A stretch of 64,000 bases of DNA from Streptomyces umbrinus (GCF_030817415.1 NZ_JAUSZI010000002.1:9771501-9835500), one strand, 5' to 3'; shown: positions 53,213-62,040, counted from the stretch's first letter. A program made the numbers and translations. The notes: generated by a model from the sequence alone, not told the origin.

Positions 53213-53275
53213 GTTGCCTCCCCTTAGCTCAGCGATCAACGGAGCCGTGACCAAGCCACGCGTTCCGCAAGTCGA

Positions 53276-53515
53276 TTAGGTGGAGCCGTCCAGCAGCTTC
53301 ACAAGTGATGACGTGATGACGCGTATGGTTCCGACCCTGATAGTGGATAGCGGAGCCTCGTTGGTTCGGATGAGGTCGTATAGCTGAGATTTACTGATAC
53401 CGAGAGCTGTGGCCGCTTCCTTCACGCTCACGGTTGCTGGCCAAGATCGGACATCATCGAGGGTTGGTGGTCCGTCCATGTCGCTCCTGTCCATGTCGAT
53501 ATCTAACGGAATCAC
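53276..53515 (-). CDS. Excisionase-like helix-turn-helix protein
   Basis: A 79-residue protein. ATVSVKEAATALGISKSQLY and DLIRTNEAPLSTIRVGTIRV form a MerR/AlpA-like (HTH_17) DNA-binding domain of the excisionase family. The GTG at 53515 gives MIPLDIDMDRS; internal ATG codons could also serve. Codon 4 is TTA if the GTG is used. Such proteins accompany integrases of integrative elements, and an integrase-like pseudogene lies next door in the opposite direction, so the pair may be remains of an integrated element. Confidence 0.75.
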   Translation of the reverse strand: MIPLDIDMDRSDMDGPPTLDDVRSWPATVSVKEAATALGISKSQLYDLIRTNEAPLSTIRVGTIRVITSSLVKLLDGST

Positions 53516-53606
53516 GCTTTATATCGGGTGTCGAATCCTCCCGTAGGGGCTTGATCGCCGGAGTGGTAGGGGGCTGGTTCCCGAGCCGGGCGGAGGGATT
53601 CTGAGG

Positions 53607-54418
53607 CTTGTAAGTAATTTCCCGGAGGGTTCATATGAAGCCGATACCAGCTCGTGTAGGGGTGTCGGCCCTGCGGCACGTTACTGTCAGGCCGACCTTG
53701 AGCGCTGGATGACCGGCGACGACGCCCGTCTGCGCCAGGAGGCAGGGCACTTCGTGCGCTGGGCCCTCTCCCAGAAGATCGCCCGTGATCTCAGCTTCCC
53801 TTCCGAGCGGTGGAACGGCCCCTCCCAGCCGATGGACGTGGAAGCCCGCTGGGCCACCGCCCGACGCCTGCTGCACGACGACACCCTCAAGTCCGAAGAC
53901 CGCCTTGCCGGCCTGCTGTTGCTCCTCTACGCCCAGTGGCCCGCTGCGATCTCCCGGCTCACCGTCGACCACATCGAGGAGACGAACGGGGCGGTCCGCA
54001 TCCGCCTCGGCGCCGTCCCGGTGGACCTGCCCGCACCCGTCTCTGAACTGGCCCTCCAGCAGGTCGGGGTTCGCCGCAGCCATGCCGTCCTCGGCCGCAC
54101 AGACTCGCCCTGGCTCTTCCCCGGAGGCCAGCCCGGCCGCCCGATCAGTGCCTGGGCCATGGGCGAACGGCTCCGCAAACTCGGCATCCGGCTCGCACAG
54201 ACCCGCTCGACGCGCTGTTCCAGCTCGCCACCGAGCTGCCCGCCGCAGTCCTCGCCCGCCCCCTCGGCATCGACATCACCGTCGCCGTCAAATGGCAGCG
54301 AGCCGACGCTGACGACTGGTGCGCCTACGCGGGCGAGATCAGCCGCCGCTCGGCTCAGGGCGGTTGCAAGTTCCGGGGGCGTGCGGCTGGTCGGGCTGTG
54401 ACCGGTTGGGGTGCATAA
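53607..54418 (+). pseudogene. Truncated and frameshifted tyrosine-recombinase-like gene
   Basis: The reading frame is open from about 53607 with no good start (ADLERWMTGDDARLRQEAGH), then continues KSEDRLAGLLLLLYAQWPAA, which resembles integrase-like proteins of Streptomyces. After GIRLAQTRST the frame fails; the +2 frame goes on as ALFQLATELPAAVLARPLGI and then ITVAVKWQRADADDWCAYAG up to a stop at 54416-54418. A one-base loss near 54211 explains this. The N-terminal part is missing. The stop codon touches the left end of the insertion sequence. Confidence 0.7.
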
Positions 54419-55732
54419 CAGGGCAGGCACGGGCTTCGTGATCATTGTGGTGTCTAAGCCCGATGATCATGAGGTGGCCCGTGCCTGCCGCTGTATCTTC
54501 TCCCATTCCCGCCGTGTTGGTGAAGCTGGGTCCGTTGGATGCCGGTCGGGTCGCTGACCTGCGCCTCTACTTCGACTCGGTGCCCGACCCGCGCTCCCGG
54601 CGGGGCCGGTGGTACTCGCTGACATCGATCCTGCTGGTGTGTGCCTGCGCGGTCGTCTCGGGAGCGAGGAGCATCGACGAACTCGCCGAGTGGGGCCAGC
54701 GTGCTTCGAACGCACTGCTGACAGTCATCGGGATCCGGCGCCACCTGCTCAGATGGCGGCGCACTCCGTCGCCGGCCACGATCGGCCGTGTGCTGGGGGC
54801 TGTTGACGGTGACGCCCTGGACCGGGCGGTGGGCGCCTACCTGGCCGACCGGCATCGCGCTGCCACCGAGCCCGACCAGGCGCCGTCGCCGTCCGCGTCC
54901 GGGCGGCCGCGCGTGATCGCTGTCGACGGCAAAGCACTCAAGGGATCAGCCCGTCTCACCGCGACGCGCCGGCATCTGCTCTCCGCGGTCACTCACGGCA
55001 CCGTCGTGACCCTCGCCCAGGTGGAGGTCGGCGCGAAGACGAACGAAACCACACACTTCCAACCGCTCCTGGCACCGCTGGACCTGGCCGGCACCGTCGT
55101 CACCTTCGACGCCCTGCACTCGGTCAAGACGAACATCTCCTGGCTGGTCGAGGCCAAGAAGGCCCACTACATCGCCGTGATCAAGACCAACCAGCCGACC
55201 GCCCACAGCCAGCTCGCGGCCCTGCCGTGGCGGGACATCGCCGTCCAGCACACCGCCTCCGCCTCCGGGCACGGCAGGCGCGAGTCCCGCTCGATCAAGA
55301 CCTGCGCCGTCGCGGACGAACTCGGCGGGATCGCCTTTCCCCACGCCCGCCTGGCCATCCGCGTCCACCGCCGCCGCAAGCAGACCGGCAAGCGCGAGAC
55401 CCGTGAGAGTGTCTACGCCGTCACAAGCCTCGACGCCCACCAAGCCCGCCCCTCCGAACTGGCCACCGCGATTCGCGGGCACTGGGGAGTGGAGAACTCC
55501 TCGCACCACATCAGGGATGTCACCTTCGCCGAGGACGCCTCCACCGTCCACGCCGGAACCGCACCACGGGCCATGGCGACCCTCCGCAACCTCGCCATCG
55601 GCGTGCTGAAAACCCTCGGAGCCGACAACATCGCCAAGACCACCCGGGCGATCCGCGACGAACCCCAACGAGCACTCCCCATCCTGGGCATCACCAACGA
55701 TCCGGACACCTACGGAACTTGATCAAGCCCTG
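54419..55732 (+). mobile_element. ISAs1-type insertion sequence
   Basis: One transposase gene is bounded by CAGGGC (54419-54424) and GCCCTG (55727-55732). The inner ends share a GGGCTT...TGATCA pattern in inverted order, which fits imperfect terminal repeats. I see no clear target-site duplication. The element is complete and could be active. Confidence 0.7.
54481..55722 (+). CDS. ISAs1-family transposase
   Basis: A 413-residue DDE transposase. The N-terminal domain (LRLYFDSVPDPRSRRGRWYS; LLVCACAVVSGARSIDELAE) and the catalytic core (VIAVDGKALKGSAR with the first Asp; FDALHSVKTNISWLVEAKKA with the second; AIRGHWGVENSSHHIRDVTF with the Glu) are intact. GTG 54481 after GAGGTGG is the probable start; an ATG at 54463 is an alternative. 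The frame ends inside the right terminal region of the IS. Confidence 0.9.
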   Translation: MPAAVSSPIPAVLVKLGPLDAGRVADLRLYFDSVPDPRSRRGRWYSLTSILLVCACAVVSGARSIDELAEWGQRASNALLTVIGIRRHLLRWRRTPSPATIGRVLGAVDGDALDRAVGAYLADRHRAATEPDQAPSPSASGRPRVIAVDGKALKGSARLTATRRHLLSAVTHGTVVTLAQVEVGAKTNETTHFQPLLAPLDLAGTVVTFDALHSVKTNISWLVEAKKAHYIAVIKTNQPTAHSQLAALPWRDIAVQHTASASGHGRRESRSIKTCAVADELGGIAFPHARLAIRVHRRRKQTGKRETRESVYAVTSLDAHQARPSELATAIRGHWGVENSSHHIRDVTFAEDASTVHAGTAPRAMATLRNLAIGVLKTLGADNIAKTTRAIRDEPQRALPILGITNDPDTYGT

Positions 55733-55793
55733 CGCTCGGCTTCAGAGCAATTCTCAAGCCGCCACGCCGCCAAAGAACACAAGAGGGAACACG

Positions 55794-56909
55794 GTGAAGG
55801 ACTTGACGTTTAGCATGTCACGGCGAAGTGTCCGAGCATGCATCCTGGTACTGATTACAGTCCTTATAGCAGTTTTGATCGTGCTGCTTATTGGACCTGT
55901 GGCTCACTGGATCGCGCGGCACGACAAGGGTGGAGCTCCAAGCCCTGAACAAATAGACGCCGTTCGAGGCCGACTTTTTCAGGTTGCCACTGGCATCCTT
56001 GCCTTAGGGGCCTTTTGGTTCACGGCGCGCAACTATGGGATTATGCGAGATCAGCACCAACTCGCCCAGCGCGGTCAGACTAGTGAACGGTTCGTGCAAG
56101 CAGTCGAGCTACTCGGGTCTTCAAGCATGGACGTCCGCATCGGTGCGGTTTACGTTCTGGAGGGCATATCTCGCGATTCCTCGCAAGATCATCCGGTAGT
56201 GATGGAAGTTCTCTGTTCCTTTGTCCGCCGCAGGTCGGGTGAAAGGAGTGAACCGGAAGTTGGAGTTTCAGGAGATGTTCGTCCCCCGCCGCCTGATATG
56301 CAGGCGGCGCTAACGGTTATCGCACGTCGAGACCACACGCGGGACTGCACGCCCATGTTCCTGGAGGGCGCCAACCTGGCAGGCGCGAACTTGGAAGGAG
56401 CCCACCTCAGGAGAGCCGACATGACGAACACGAACCTACGCCAGGCACGCCTTCACGGTGCCGACCTGCAAAACGCCTTCTTCTCCAGGGCCGATGTCAG
56501 TTACGCCTATCTACACGGGGCAGATCTGAGACACGCCGACCTGCGTTGGGCAAAGATGGAGCATGTGTGGGCGAATAGGACGGATTTCCGATGTGCGACA
56601 TTCTGGGGTGCGGATCTGCGGCGAGGTGACCTTCACCGAGCCGATCTGCGAAATGCCGACCTCAGCAGAAAAGAAGTTGATCTCGTGACGCCGCCAGGAT
56701 CATCATCGTCGATGACCCATCTGACGGGACCGTTCCCGGAAGGATGGCAGATTTCGAGCTATCACTTTCCAAGCGTCAAGATGGATCAGGCAATCCTGCT
56801 GGGTGCTCAACTCGAAGGAGCCGACCTGCGAGGCGCCGAGAGCCTTACACGTGAACAAGTGCAGGCGACGGCGAACTACAGCGAACACCTACTCCCCGCA
56901 GACCTATAG
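55794..56909 (+). CDS. Membrane-anchored pentapeptide-repeat protein
   Basis: A 371-residue protein from GTG 55794, preceded by GAGGGA. Two hydrophobic segments (ILVLITVLIAVLIVLLIGPV and GRLFQVATGILALGAFWFTA) near residues 20-90 anchor it. A cytoplasmic region follows, then A(D/N)LxxAxL pentapeptide repeats (ANLAGANLEGAHLRRADM; LRHADLRWAKM; ADLRNADLS) forming a right-handed beta-helix. GC content is lower than in neighbouring genes and codon 71 is TTA (56004-56006), so expression may need bldA tRNA. Some pentapeptide proteins mimic DNA. It starts 61 bp after the IS. Confidence 0.88.
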   Translation: MKDLTFSMSRRSVRACILVLITVLIAVLIVLLIGPVAHWIARHDKGGAPSPEQIDAVRGRLFQVATGILALGAFWFTARNYGIMRDQHQLAQRGQTSERFVQAVELLGSSSMDVRIGAVYVLEGISRDSSQDHPVVMEVLCSFVRRRSGERSEPEVGVSGDVRPPPPDMQAALTVIARRDHTRDCTPMFLEGANLAGANLEGAHLRRADMTNTNLRQARLHGADLQNAFFSRADVSYAYLHGADLRHADLRWAKMEHVWANRTDFRCATFWGADLRRGDLHRADLRNADLSRKEVDLVTPPGSSSSMTHLTGPFPEGWQISSYHFPSVKMDQAILLGAQLEGADLRGAESLTREQVQATANYSEHLLPADL

Positions 56910-57197
56910 CAGGCTGCAGGTGGGCGTTATCACCGTTCAGCTTGTGAACATGATCGTCGAATGACCCGGTCGGCCGCCTGGCGTGATTAGCCCAAGAGGA
57001 TCATGACTACGGATGTCTCGCAGGGCATTCGGAGGGTTCCAATACCCAACTCCACCATTACACCTGCAACCGGACGCCCACAAGGCTGTTCTTGGCGCTT
57101 GGGAGCGTCTCGATGCTCCGCTGACCATTGCTGCATGAACGATCCTGCGCCCTGTCCTCCATGGACAGGGCGAAGGAGCTTGCGTGGTGCAGGACAC
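56910..57197. other. Gene-free region with terminator hairpin
   Basis: No convincing gene is present. CGCCCTGTCC-TCCAT-GGACAGGGCG at 57148-57172 is a perfect 10-bp hairpin just past the end of the minus-strand six-gene set and is a likely terminator for it. Confidence 0.6.
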
Positions 57198-57455
57198 TCA
57201 GGTCAGGGGCCGCCGGTTGGTCGGCCCGTCGTTCCTAGGCGGTATGACGGGTGCCCGGGCGCCGGAAGCCTGTTCGGGGGGCGTGGAGGCTTGGTGGCCG
57301 TGGAGTCGGTAGACCATGTCATCGGGACATCGATCTAGGCGGGCTCGGCGCCACGCGGCGTCGTATGACAGGGCGGTTGCACTGCGCCGTTGGATGATCA
57401 GGGCTCGAAGGCTGGTGAGGGGGGCCAGCAGTACCCGCCACAGGACGAGCTTCAT
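57198..57455 (-). CDS. Small basic hypothetical protein, last gene of the cyclase operon
   Basis: An 85-residue protein starting MKLVLWRVLLAPLTSLRALI. The first 20 residues are hydrophobic with Arg and Lys and could be a membrane-associated helix; the rest is basic and Pro-rich. I do not recognise it. The ATG overlaps the stop of the gene before it by 4 bp, which supports a real, translationally coupled gene. Confidence 0.6.
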   Translation of the reverse strand: MKLVLWRVLLAPLTSLRALIIQRRSATALSYDAAWRRARLDRCPDDMVYRLHGHQASTPPEQASGARAPVIPPRNDGPTNRRPLT

Positions 57456-58153
57456 GGATGTGCCCTTCGAGACGCCCCGTCGGACTCGGTTATGTCCATC
57501 GGTGCCATGCCGCTGGGCAAGCTGCCGCCGTTGAGTGCCTTGAGGGAGTCGGACAGCACGAGCATTGCCTGCTGTCGCTTCTCGATGTTCGTGAACCCTT
57601 GGCCGACCTGCTCCCATTGCTGTAGGAGTGGGAACCACCAGCGGTCGCAGGAGCAGATCAGGCGAGCAAGTCGCTGAAGCTCGGCAATGTGTTCGTCGCC
57701 CAGGACGCCGGCGGCGTGGTGTTCAAGTTGGTCTAGGACGACGAGATCCGGGTGATCGTAGAGGTTCGTCTTCAAGAACCGCAGACGGCGGATACGTTGC
57801 TCGTCCGCCGCCCGCTGCGCCAGTAGCTCCTGCGCTGCGCTGGGCAGACCAAGAGCCGCGCGGACGTTCAGGAGGCAGTAGTTCGGGGCGCGACGAGGCA
57901 GGCAGCCGAGGGTGGCATTGACGGCGTCTTGTGCGGCGGGCAAGTCTGAGGCTCCCTGATGCACCGCAGTCCCAGCGGCTGTGGCATGCACGGTGGCGCG
58001 TACTGTCTCCTCCAGATTGGGAGGTACACGCCAGAGTGGTCGCCAGGTGATCGTGTACACGGCCTCGAACGCGATGCCGTCGGTGGCACTGGGTAGCAGA
58101 CGTGGCTGGGCAGACCTACTTGTATGGGTAGCTCGGTGCCATGGCCACCTCAT
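57452..58153 (-). CDS. Hypothetical protein of the cyclase operon
   Basis: A 233-residue protein. The N-terminal part (IAFEAVYTITWRPLWRVPPN, LEETVRATVHATAAG) and the middle (AAQELLAQRAADEQRIRRLR, FLKTNLYDHPDLVVLDQLEH) faintly recall SPFH/prohibitin-like proteins, but I cannot confirm it. There is no signal peptide or clear membrane segment. Both its start and its stop overlap neighbouring genes by 4 bp, so it is coupled to the 752-residue protein and to the small protein after it. Role unknown. Confidence 0.72.
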   Translation of the reverse strand: MRWPWHRATHTSRSAQPRLLPSATDGIAFEAVYTITWRPLWRVPPNLEETVRATVHATAAGTAVHQGASDLPAAQDAVNATLGCLPRRAPNYCLLNVRAALGLPSAAQELLAQRAADEQRIRRLRFLKTNLYDHPDLVVLDQLEHHAAGVLGDEHIAELQRLARLICSCDRWWFPLLQQWEQVGQGFTNIEKRQQAMLVLSDSLKALNGGSLPSGMAPMDITESDGASRRAHP

Positions 58154-60408
58154 ACGAGGTTCGCTTCGAGCGGGAAGACCGTGCGCAGTCGGCTGTCGAC
58201 GAGGTGGTTGTAGAAGTCGTCAGCCACGGTGACGCCCTCAGCGGTGGAGATCCCACGCAGCTCGTTCATGAGCTTCATGCCGGCCTCGAACATGTTGTGG
58301 CCACTCAGCGCACGCAGGAGTTGGTCGCGCATCTGCGTGTAGAGGCTGGGATTGCCGGCACAAGAACGGATCCAGCCCGTCAGGCGCGAGATGACTTCGG
58401 CGGAGGTCTCCGAAGAGGAGAGCAGGTCGTGGATGGCTCGCTGTACGTCGATGTCGGCGGGAGGGTTGCACACGAGCCACGGCGTGCCGTCGCGGCGGAC
58501 GGTCATCAATGCGAGGAATGCCAGTGCACCACCGCGTGCGGAGACCTTGCCCTGTTGCCAGCCCTGGACCTCACCCACCAGTCGCTGGGCCACGGTGGGG
58601 TGTTCGGCCAGAGCGTCGAAGGCATCGCGGACTTGACTGACTACGCTGTCGTCGGTGTTCTTGTGTGCGACGCGGCGCAGGCGCACCATTGCCCGCTTGG
58701 CCAGGGAAGTATCGGCGGAGGAGTCCTCCAGGATGCGTCGGCACAGTGCAATCACGGTGGGTGCGTAACTCTTCTGCTCCGCCCACCCGTAGAGCGCTTC
58801 CCAGGCCAGGCGTCCGACGTGTTCGTTGTGCACGGCGCTTTCCATGACCGCACCGAGCACCTGCGGCTGACTGCTGCCGACGAGTTCGCCCAGCGTGGTG
58901 AGGTAGTCCACCGATCCGTGCCGCACGGTGAGTTCGGCCAGTGCGGCCACTGCGCGGTCTTCCGGATCGGCGCCTTGGGCTGTCGCGACGAGCCAGGTCA
59001 GCAAGGGCTTGCGCATGACGTCGTAGTTGTCCCAGACGTACTCCAGCACCGCGCGTCCGTAGGCGGGCCGGTCGAAGACCACGGTGTCCTGCATGTCGAC
59101 TCGTCCCCCGACATCCTGGATACGCCGGCGCATTCCCCGTCCGGACAGAGCGCTGAGAGTCGGTGAAAATCCTGCTGCTGCGCCGGGAACGTCGGGGACG
59201 GCTCCGATGGCTTTCAGCAGAGCACCTGCACTGCGCGCGACGACGGGCATGGGCGCTGACTGCTGTACGGCCAGGGCAAGCAGCAGACAACGGTCCTCCA
59301 CGGTGAGTGAGGGGTTGTCGTGGTTGTGCAGGCCGTTCATCTCGCCGAACCTGCGGTCGAGTTCCCCACGCCAGTCGGTCAGCGCCGCGATGATGCGTTC
59401 TTCCAGGGTGGCCGGGGTTCCACCCTCACCGTCGGCCTGTACGAGCGGCTGCTGGGAGTTGGCGTGGACGTGTTCCTTCCAGGCCATCACGGCGGCCTCC
59501 GCGGCCCGCACGGCGGCCACCGCGGTCAGTCCGCGCAGGGAAGCCGTGGCCTTGGAGAGGGACTTCAGCGATGTGGCCAGTTGTCCGTAGCCGTTGGCGT
59601 CCAGATGTGCCTCTACCACTTCCTGGGCATCGGGCGCTTCGTGCATCCGAACCACTTGGATGCCGTCACGATCGCTTAGGCGGTGATCTTTCCAGAGGTC
59701 CTCTGCCACCGTCAGCGCCAGGTAGGAACGGCAGCCCCGGAGGTGGGTGGCGTGTTCCGACAGCGCGTTGAGGAAGTCGGCCGACACCTGATCCTTCTCC
59801 GGGTGCTTGAGGTCAAGTTGGTAGGCGTGCGTCCTTTCCAGGGGCAGGCGGCCCTTGCTGGGGGTCCTCCAGTCCGCGTCCAACTTGACCACGGTGGTGT
59901 GGCCAGCAGTGTGTTCGGCCAGAAGGCGCAGTGCGAGGGTTGTCGAGCCGCATGAGCGGGGCGCGACGATGATGATCACGGGTTGGTGGGGGCGGCCTGT
60001 GGCGGGATTGACGATCTGTTCCCAGACGGTGTCCCAGTGCGCGCTGCGAACGAACGGCTGATCGAGCAGCCGCTCACGACGTTGTTCGACGCCCTCCAGC
60101 ACGTCCTGTTTTCGGGTCTCCAGGATCAGTTGTTCGATGAAGTGGGCGACGACGTCGGGATCCCCATACACGTGTGTCGCTCCACCGTCGGTTTCGTGCA
60201 CGCGCGGCGCCGACGGGACAGTATCCGGCGGTGGCGGAACCGGAGAGGGAGACGGTTCGTCAGGGTTTCCGTCCGGCCGATCGAGAGCGCCGGTTCCAGG
60301 ACGCAGGCGATGCAGCCAGTTGCCGGAGCCGTTGGACTGGTTCTCCCCAGCCTCACTGGTCGGCGGAGTGGTGTCGGAGCGGGTGGGGTCGAACGGTACG
60401 TCAGACAT
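58150..60408 (-). CDS. 752-residue P-loop-like protein with degenerate Walker A (STAND-like)
   Basis: After a 70-residue disordered Pro/Ser-rich head comes PVIIIVAPRSCGSTTLALRL at residues 143-162. It has the position and shape of a Walker A, but the first Gly is Ala149 and the Lys is Ser155, so ATP hydrolysis is doubtful. Further strands such as YLALTVAEDLW follow, then a long helical C-terminal half (EDRAVAALAELTVRHGSVDY; LAWEALYGWAEQKSYAPTVI) like HEAT repeats. Such layouts occur in STAND-type sensors of defence systems. It starts 54 bp after the cyclase gene and is coupled by ATGA to the next gene. Confidence 0.78.
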   Translation of the reverse strand: MSDVPFDPTRSDTTPPTSEAGENQSNGSGNWLHRLRPGTGALDRPDGNPDEPSPSPVPPPPDTVPSAPRVHETDGGATHVYGDPDVVAHFIEQLILETRKQDVLEGVEQRRERLLDQPFVRSAHWDTVWEQIVNPATGRPHQPVIIIVAPRSCGSTTLALRLLAEHTAGHTTVVKLDADWRTPSKGRLPLERTHAYQLDLKHPEKDQVSADFLNALSEHATHLRGCRSYLALTVAEDLWKDHRLSDRDGIQVVRMHEAPDAQEVVEAHLDANGYGQLATSLKSLSKATASLRGLTAVAAVRAAEAAVMAWKEHVHANSQQPLVQADGEGGTPATLEERIIAALTDWRGELDRRFGEMNGLHNHDNPSLTVEDRCLLLALAVQQSAPMPVVARSAGALLKAIGAVPDVPGAAAGFSPTLSALSGRGMRRRIQDVGGRVDMQDTVVFDRPAYGRAVLEYVWDNYDVMRKPLLTWLVATAQGADPEDRAVAALAELTVRHGSVDYLTTLGELVGSSQPQVLGAVMESAVHNEHVGRLAWEALYGWAEQKSYAPTVIALCRRILEDSSADTSLAKRAMVRLRRVAHKNTDDSVVSQVRDAFDALAEHPTVAQRLVGEVQGWQQGKVSARGGALAFLALMTVRRDGTPWLVCNPPADIDVQRAIHDLLSSSETSAEVISRLTGWIRSCAGNPSLYTQMRDQLLRALSGHNMFEAGMKLMNELRGISTAEGVTVADDFYNHLVDSRLRTVFPLEANLV

Positions 60409-60462
60409 ACGGGTACTCCAGGGTGAGTGCGGGAAGAGCAGCAGGGTGAAAGGTCGGGCGCC

Positions 60463-61278
60463 TCACCGCTGGCGGCGATCGATTCGCAGGGTTTCGATGC
60501 TGTTGGCGATCGTGGCGTCGCTGACCCGACCGTGGAACTGGAACGTGCCGCCGCTGCTGGCAGCCGGTGTCGCCGACGCATTGCTCGGCTGCGCGGTAGA
60601 GGACGAGGCAGCAGTCGACGATGCGGCGTCCGTGACGTAGGGGCGTACGGCCGGCCCGGTCAGTCCCGGCACGTGGATCCGGCAGGGCTGTTCGAAGCCC
60701 GGCTTGTCGCTGACGCGGGCAATCACCTCAAGGAAGTGGTGCGGGCCCAGATCAGGCGTGCGTCCTGCGTGCACCGTGCGCTGGTAGACGATCTCGGAGA
60801 GCGCGGCAGCGAGGAAGGCGCTACTGTCCTTCGCGGCGGACAGCGCTTGGCGGGTTGCCTGACTGTCCAGCAGCCGCGTGGTGTCGTTGATGGCGTTACC
60901 ACGGTGGTCGGGCAGGGACAGCGGGCCGATGTGCACGCTGGTCCGCAGCCGCAGGACGGGACTGCTGGCCAGCCGCTGCTGCTCGTAGCGCACCAGCGCC
61001 GCATTGAGCCGGCCCAGCAGCGGGTCCACGAGCCGAGCCAGCACCGAGGGTGGGAACAGCAGGATCGCCCCGTCGCCGTTGTCCTTGTAACCTCCGGGGA
61101 AATCCTGCGGAGCAGGCAGTCGGCATTCGGCGAGCACGTTTGCCACGATGTCGTCCACATCGCACCGCGCGGCGGCCATCTTCGCCTCGGGGATCTGGCT
61201 GTACTTCTCCATGTCGATCGCCACGAGGGCGAGTTCAGCGGGCACGTCCAGGGGCTCTGCGTGCAGCGGCGCATCCAT
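60463..61278 (-). CDS. Class III nucleotide cyclase-like protein
   Basis: A 271-residue protein with one class III cyclase homology domain. LALVAIDMEKYS carries metal Asp22; GYKDNGDGAILLF carries Lys65 and metal Asp69; RTSVHIGPLSLPDHRGNAIN continues into NDTTRLL, giving Asp124, Asn131 and Arg135. All residues of the canonical set are in place, and the Lys65/Asp124 pair is that of adenylate cyclases. A Ser/Ala linker and a short FQFHGRVSDATIANS tail follow. AAAGGA lies upstream of ATG 61278. With a Pycsar-type effector and a Crp-like protein beside it, it probably makes the signal molecule of the system. Confidence 0.8.
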   Translation of the reverse strand: MDAPLHAEPLDVPAELALVAIDMEKYSQIPEAKMAAARCDVDDIVANVLAECRLPAPQDFPGGYKDNGDGAILLFPPSVLARLVDPLLGRLNAALVRYEQQRLASSPVLRLRTSVHIGPLSLPDHRGNAINDTTRLLDSQATRQALSAAKDSSAFLAAALSEIVYQRTVHAGRTPDLGPHHFLEVIARVSDKPGFEQPCRIHVPGLTGPAVRPYVTDAASSTAASSSTAQPSNASATPAASSGGTFQFHGRVSDATIANSIETLRIDRRQR

Positions 61279-61380
61279 CGGGCACCGTCCTTTCAGCACA
61301 GGCGGTCAGGGAAATGCCCATGCTGATCGGGCTGGACGGCCGCCGCTGCCCAGCAGTGGGCACGCCTGAAGTGCGGCCCG

Positions 61381-62040
61381 TCACGTCTGCGTACGCGCGT
61401 GTGACTGAATCGAATGGATGTCGCGAACGAGGAGCCCGCCACCAGAGGTGGTGCGGACCCAGTCCTGCTCGCGCCACGGCTTGAGCGCGTTGACCACCGC
61501 GTTGCGCGAAGCTCCGATCATCTGAGAGAGCTCCGTCTGTGTCAGACGCACGGCGAGATCTGTGGCCGAAGTGGATGCGACGTCGACCAGGCGCGACAGA
61601 GCCGATGCCAGACGCAGCGGAACCGACGCTGTGGCCAGCTCGAGCCGGACGGCCTCCGACTCCCTGACGCGGGCGATGGCATGTCGCAACAGAGGGGCGA
61701 GCAGATCATGTTCGTCGACGAAGGTGAGAAAGGCAGCGGCCGGAACGATGTGGATGTGGCAGGGCTCGGCGGCAATGACTGTGGCTGTGCGCGGCTGAGA
61801 GTCCAGCACCGCCAACTCGCCAAGCAACTCACCGGCGCCGCGCACGGCGAGCAGCGCCCTTTCCCCACCCGCCCCAGCCAAGGTGATCAGTGTCGACCCG
61901 GATTCCAGCACGATGACATGTGTTGCCGCGTCTCCTTGCCGCAGCAGCACACTCCGGGCGGGACGGATGCGCTGCGGTGCCAACGCCCTCAGGCAGGCCC
62001 ATAACTCGTTACCGATCACCATGGCATGCGGCTGATACAC
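61381..62040 (-). CDS. Crp/Fnr-family cyclic-nucleotide-binding regulator
   Basis: A 219-residue protein. The cNMP-binding fold shows RIRPARSVLLRQGDAATHVI, GAGELLGELAVLDSQPRTAT and IAAEPCHIHIVPAAAFLTFV. The phosphate-binding cassette GELAVLDSQPRTAT closely follows the Crp FGELALLxxxPRxAT pattern, with Glu and Arg kept. A C-terminal Crp HTH follows (LTQTELSQMIGASRNAVVNA). GTG 62040 has GGGGGCG upstream; ATG 62022 is an alternative. Codon 13 is TTA (62002-62004), so translation may depend on bldA. It lies between effector and cyclase genes and may sense the cyclase product and control the operon. Confidence 0.88.
   Translation of the reverse strand: MYQPHAMVIGNELWACLRALAPQRIRPARSVLLRQGDAATHVIVLESGSTLITLAGAGGERALLAVRGAGELLGELAVLDSQPRTATVIAAEPCHIHIVPAAAFLTFVDEHDLLAPLLRHAIARVRESEAVRLELATASVPLRLASALSRLVDVASTSATDLAVRLTQTELSQMIGASRNAVVNALKPWREQDWVRTTSGGGLLVRDIHSIQSHARTQT

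Noticed and set aside
57003..57338. Plus-strand frame of 111 codons
   Set aside because: Composition is not protein-like, it overlaps the small coupled minus-strand gene and it contains the terminator hairpin.
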